Assembly (NCBI GenBank): GCA_023055425.1
Contig: JALGPY010000014.1
Coordinates: 12,484,501 to 12,548,500 of the forward strand
Source: Linanthus parryae
Lineage: Eukaryota; Streptophyta; Magnoliopsida; Ericales; Polemoniaceae
Length of the DNA stretch: 64,000 nucleotides
Direction: 5' to 3'
The first letter of the stretch is position 1. Each line of letters opens with the position of its first letter. The translations under genes and the position numbers were made by a program. Below, in pieces: positions 62,536 to 64,000 of this stretch. The notes under the pieces are model-generated. The model ran no database searches and was not told the origin of the DNA. It worked only from the letters and a program-made list of their open reading frames with translations.

Positions 62536-62656
62536 TTCCCTAACCTTCGATCCGCAGAGATCGGAGGTTCAACGGTGACGGTGGTGGTGATGATTGTGAT
62601 TATGTCCATGGATGTTTGTAGCCTCTGTTACTTTAAGCTGATAGCAAACAGGCTCT

Positions 62657-62690
<34 letters not shown>

Positions 62691-62729
62691 AATCAGTGCT
62701 ATTGGAGTTGATTACTACTTCATGGTACA

Positions 62730-62838
62730 GGCTCAAGTATCAGGCTCGCTCACTTTGCAGAGAGATGGGGATGTTTTTCAGAGGGCGGTTGACCCTCTCT
62801 GCAATTTTGCTTGATTTGGAGCCAGTAATTGCTGAACT
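62730..62838 (+). repeat. Module D copy 5
   Basis: GGCTCAAGTATCAGGCTCGC, TTGCAGAGAGATGGGGATG, CAGAGGGCGGTTGACCCTCT and GGAGCCAGTAATTGCTGAAC. An E right-end fragment and (AATA)n repeat precede it at 62615-62690. Confidence 0.8.
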
Positions 62839-63074
62839 TTTTTAATCAACAGCCCTCTTATCTCTATGTTTCAAACACATCCACAAAAGCTGATTATAAA
62901 TACTACCATTCCGTCCCAGCTCTTTGACCGGGTGATCTGGATAACAAAATGATGCGAATTTTTGATAATTTTTTCAGTGTGTTCTAAAGCAACTCTTACT
63001 CTACAACCCGGCCATTTGGATCGCAAGACAAAGCAAGAAGTAGGTAATCTTTTCATGGTGTTGAAAGATTCATG

Positions 63075-63165
63075 AGAGGCTGTGATGATAGCTTTCTTGA
63101 GCTTGCAATTTTAGGCTCTGATTTGACTTGCATCTTGGCATGGCAACTCGGATCTTGGTATTTTC
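63075..63165 (+). repeat. Module A copy 6, 3' truncated
   Basis: GAGGCTGTGATGATAGCTTT to CTTGGCATGGCAACTCGG; the GTTGCAGCC and D-box end are missing. Confidence 0.75.
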
Positions 63166-63182
63166 ACTGCCACCAGCTAGTC

Positions 63183-63224
63183 CGCTGCTGCTGCTGCTCT
63201 CTCTCTCTCTCTCTCTCTGAATAA

Positions 63225-63256
<32 letters not shown>

Positions 63257-63257
63257 A
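63183..63257 (+). repeat. (CTG)n, (CT)n and (GT)n microsatellites
   Basis: Five CTG units, about ten CT units, then fourteen or so GT units, directly before B copy 8. Confidence 0.9.
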
Positions 63258-63302
63258 CATATTTGAAATTGCACTTTCACCCCTTCTGGTTTTGGTTGAT
63301 GC

Positions 63303-63455
63303 GAGGCTGTGACGATGAATTTTCTCGAGCAAATGATTCAGGCACGGAGATTGGATTCGCCTGTTGGCGGGGCAATTCGGAGGCTTTTTGGCCACTGTAG
63401 TTGCAGCCACGGCGGAGTCGTTCTCGGCCGTTCACTCTAAACAGATCTGAGCCTC
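63303..63455 (+). repeat. Module B copy 8
   Basis: GAGGCTGTGACGATGAATTT to AGATCTGAGCCTC, with the fullest GTTGCAGCCACGGCGGAGTC. Confidence 0.85.
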
Positions 63456-63530
63456 TCCCCGACCTTCAATCTGTAGAGATCTTAGGTCCCGACGGTGTTG
63501 GTATTGGTGTTGGTGCTATGAAATGCTTCA

Positions 63531-63639
63531 AGTGCCTCTTTGGAATCCCTGTCTTTGCAGTATAAAACGTTTGGCTTGTTGATGTTCTGTGGATGTTTGT
63601 TAGCCTGTGTTACTTTAAGCTGATACCAAACATGCTCTT
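63531..63639. mobile_element. Module E copy: mini TIR element
   Basis: AGTGCCTCTTTGGAATC at the left is inverted at the right (GATACCAAACATGCTCTT). About 109 bp. Confidence 0.55.
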
Positions 63640-63671
63640 AGTAATAGTTCAGTGCACTCGGATTTGCTTCA

Positions 63672-63718
63672 GGGTCAAGAATGGGATGTTTTTCAGAGGG
63701 CGGTTTGACCCTCTCTCA
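63672..63718 (+). repeat. Module D copy 6, 3' truncated
   Basis: GGGTCAAGAATGGGATGTTT and CAGAGGGCGGTTTGACCCTC; the GGAGCCGGTG end is absent. Confidence 0.7.
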
Positions 63719-63795
63719 CATTGCACTCCCCATTTGCAAGAAAAACATCTATGTGAAAATAAGGTAATCTTTTCACGTTGTTGTGTAAGATTCAT

Positions 63796-63916
63796 GAGTG
63801 GCTGTGATGATTGCGTTCTAGAGCTTGCAAATTTATGCTAGGATTGGACTCGCATCTTGGCCTGGCAACTACCAGTTGCAGCCATAGCCTGATCCCATTC
63901 ACAGATCTGAGCCTCC
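63796..63916 (+). repeat. Module A copy 7, internally deleted
   Basis: GAGTGGCTGTGATGATTGCG to AGATCTGAGCCTCC; about 20 bp around the GTTGCAGCC block are missing relative to copy 3. Confidence 0.75.
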
Positions 63917-63956
63917 CACCCTTACTACATGTCAATGTATTATCACTGTCACAAGC

Positions 63957-64000
63957 TTCTTCTGTTCAAAACTAGGGTTTGTGTACAGGCTCGAGAGAAT
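63957..64000 (+). repeat. Module C copy 4, cut by the window end
   Basis: CTTCTTCTGTTCAAAACTAG, GGTTTGTGTACAGG and CTCGAGAGAAT repeat the start of copies 2 and 3, so the array continues beyond 64000. Confidence 0.8.

Larger units (their letters stand above)
53945..64000. repeat. Complex array of diverged repeat modules A, B, C, D
   Basis: At least four module types recur through the last 10 kb in a repeating order, ideally C-B-E-D-F-A, with losses and duplications. E is a small TIR element and F a worn Stowaway half. Modules A and B are related to each other, and C and D are related to each other. CT/GA, GT and AT microsatellites separate many C and B modules. Spacing between B copies runs from 0.68 to 2.0 kb. 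No continuous coding frame spans the units. The array continues past the window end, so its full length is unknown. Its origin may be segmental amplification of a multi-part locus. Confidence 0.85.

Noticed and set aside
57025..63410. Similar minus-strand frames beginning MAATT.. in module B copies 3, 5, 7 and 8, suggesting a small protein family
   Set aside because: Several lack a true ATG, copies 1, 2, 4 and 6 break the frame, and some frames run into microsatellite translation. Module similarity alone explains the likeness.
53945..64000. CRISPR-like or simple satellite array
   Set aside because: Units are long, heterogeneous and interleaved, with no short constant repeat and unique spacers, and the genome is a plant nuclear one.

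Overview
The window is nuclear DNA of a flowering plant, most likely a eudicot. The evidence is intron-rich genes with AT-rich GT-AG introns, five plant gene families that can be rebuilt exon by exon, a plant L1-type LINE, and many plant MITEs (Harbinger, hAT and Stowaway types) and tRNA-derived SINEs. The species cannot be named from the sequence.

Layout. 0.15-2.8 kb: a GRAM-domain GEM-like (FIP1/GER type) gene in two exons, with a Harbinger MITE in its intron. 3.06-10.02 kb: an apparently complete LINE with two open reading frames and a 15-bp target duplication, inserted about 0.3 kb after the GEM-like stop codon. 10.7-14.0 kb (minus strand): the ER translocon subunit TRAP-beta, five exons. 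14.0-18.2 kb: an intergenic region with a SINE, a LINE relic and repeats. 18.3-24.8 kb: a CONSTANS-LIKE B-box/CCT transcription factor of the COL14/15 type, four exons. 28.0-33.0 kb: a BRO1-domain (BROX-like) gene, eleven exons. 33.3-39.4 kb: nested transposon relics. 39.5-51.5 kb: a plastid phytyl ester synthase/acyltransferase (PES type), fourteen exons. 51.7-53.9 kb: a tandem duplication and three MITEs. 53.9-64 kb: a complex array of diverged repeat modules that runs off the end of the window and is not explained by any gene I recognise.

The five genes are housekeeping or regulatory loci with unrelated jobs: membrane/ABA signalling, ER protein translocation, flowering or light transcription, endosomal sorting, and chlorophyll-phytol and fatty acid recycling. 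They form no operon-like unit. From memory, the Arabidopsis relatives of the GEM-like and COL genes lie close together on chromosome 1, and those of TRAP-beta and BROX-like lie next to each other on chromosome 5, so the order may be ancestral microsynteny.

The most unusual part is the terminal 10-kb array. At least four sequence modules (called A, B, C and D here) recur 5-8 times each. A and B are diverged relatives of each other, and so are C and D. A and B begin with GAGGCTGTGAYGA and end with CTGAGCCTC: a 5-bp closing stem, a C-box-like motif and a D-box-like motif, the terminal layout of C/D snoRNAs. Small terminal-inverted-repeat elements, long hairpins and microsatellites lie between modules. 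All exon joins were made by eye from reading frame and GT-AG consensus.
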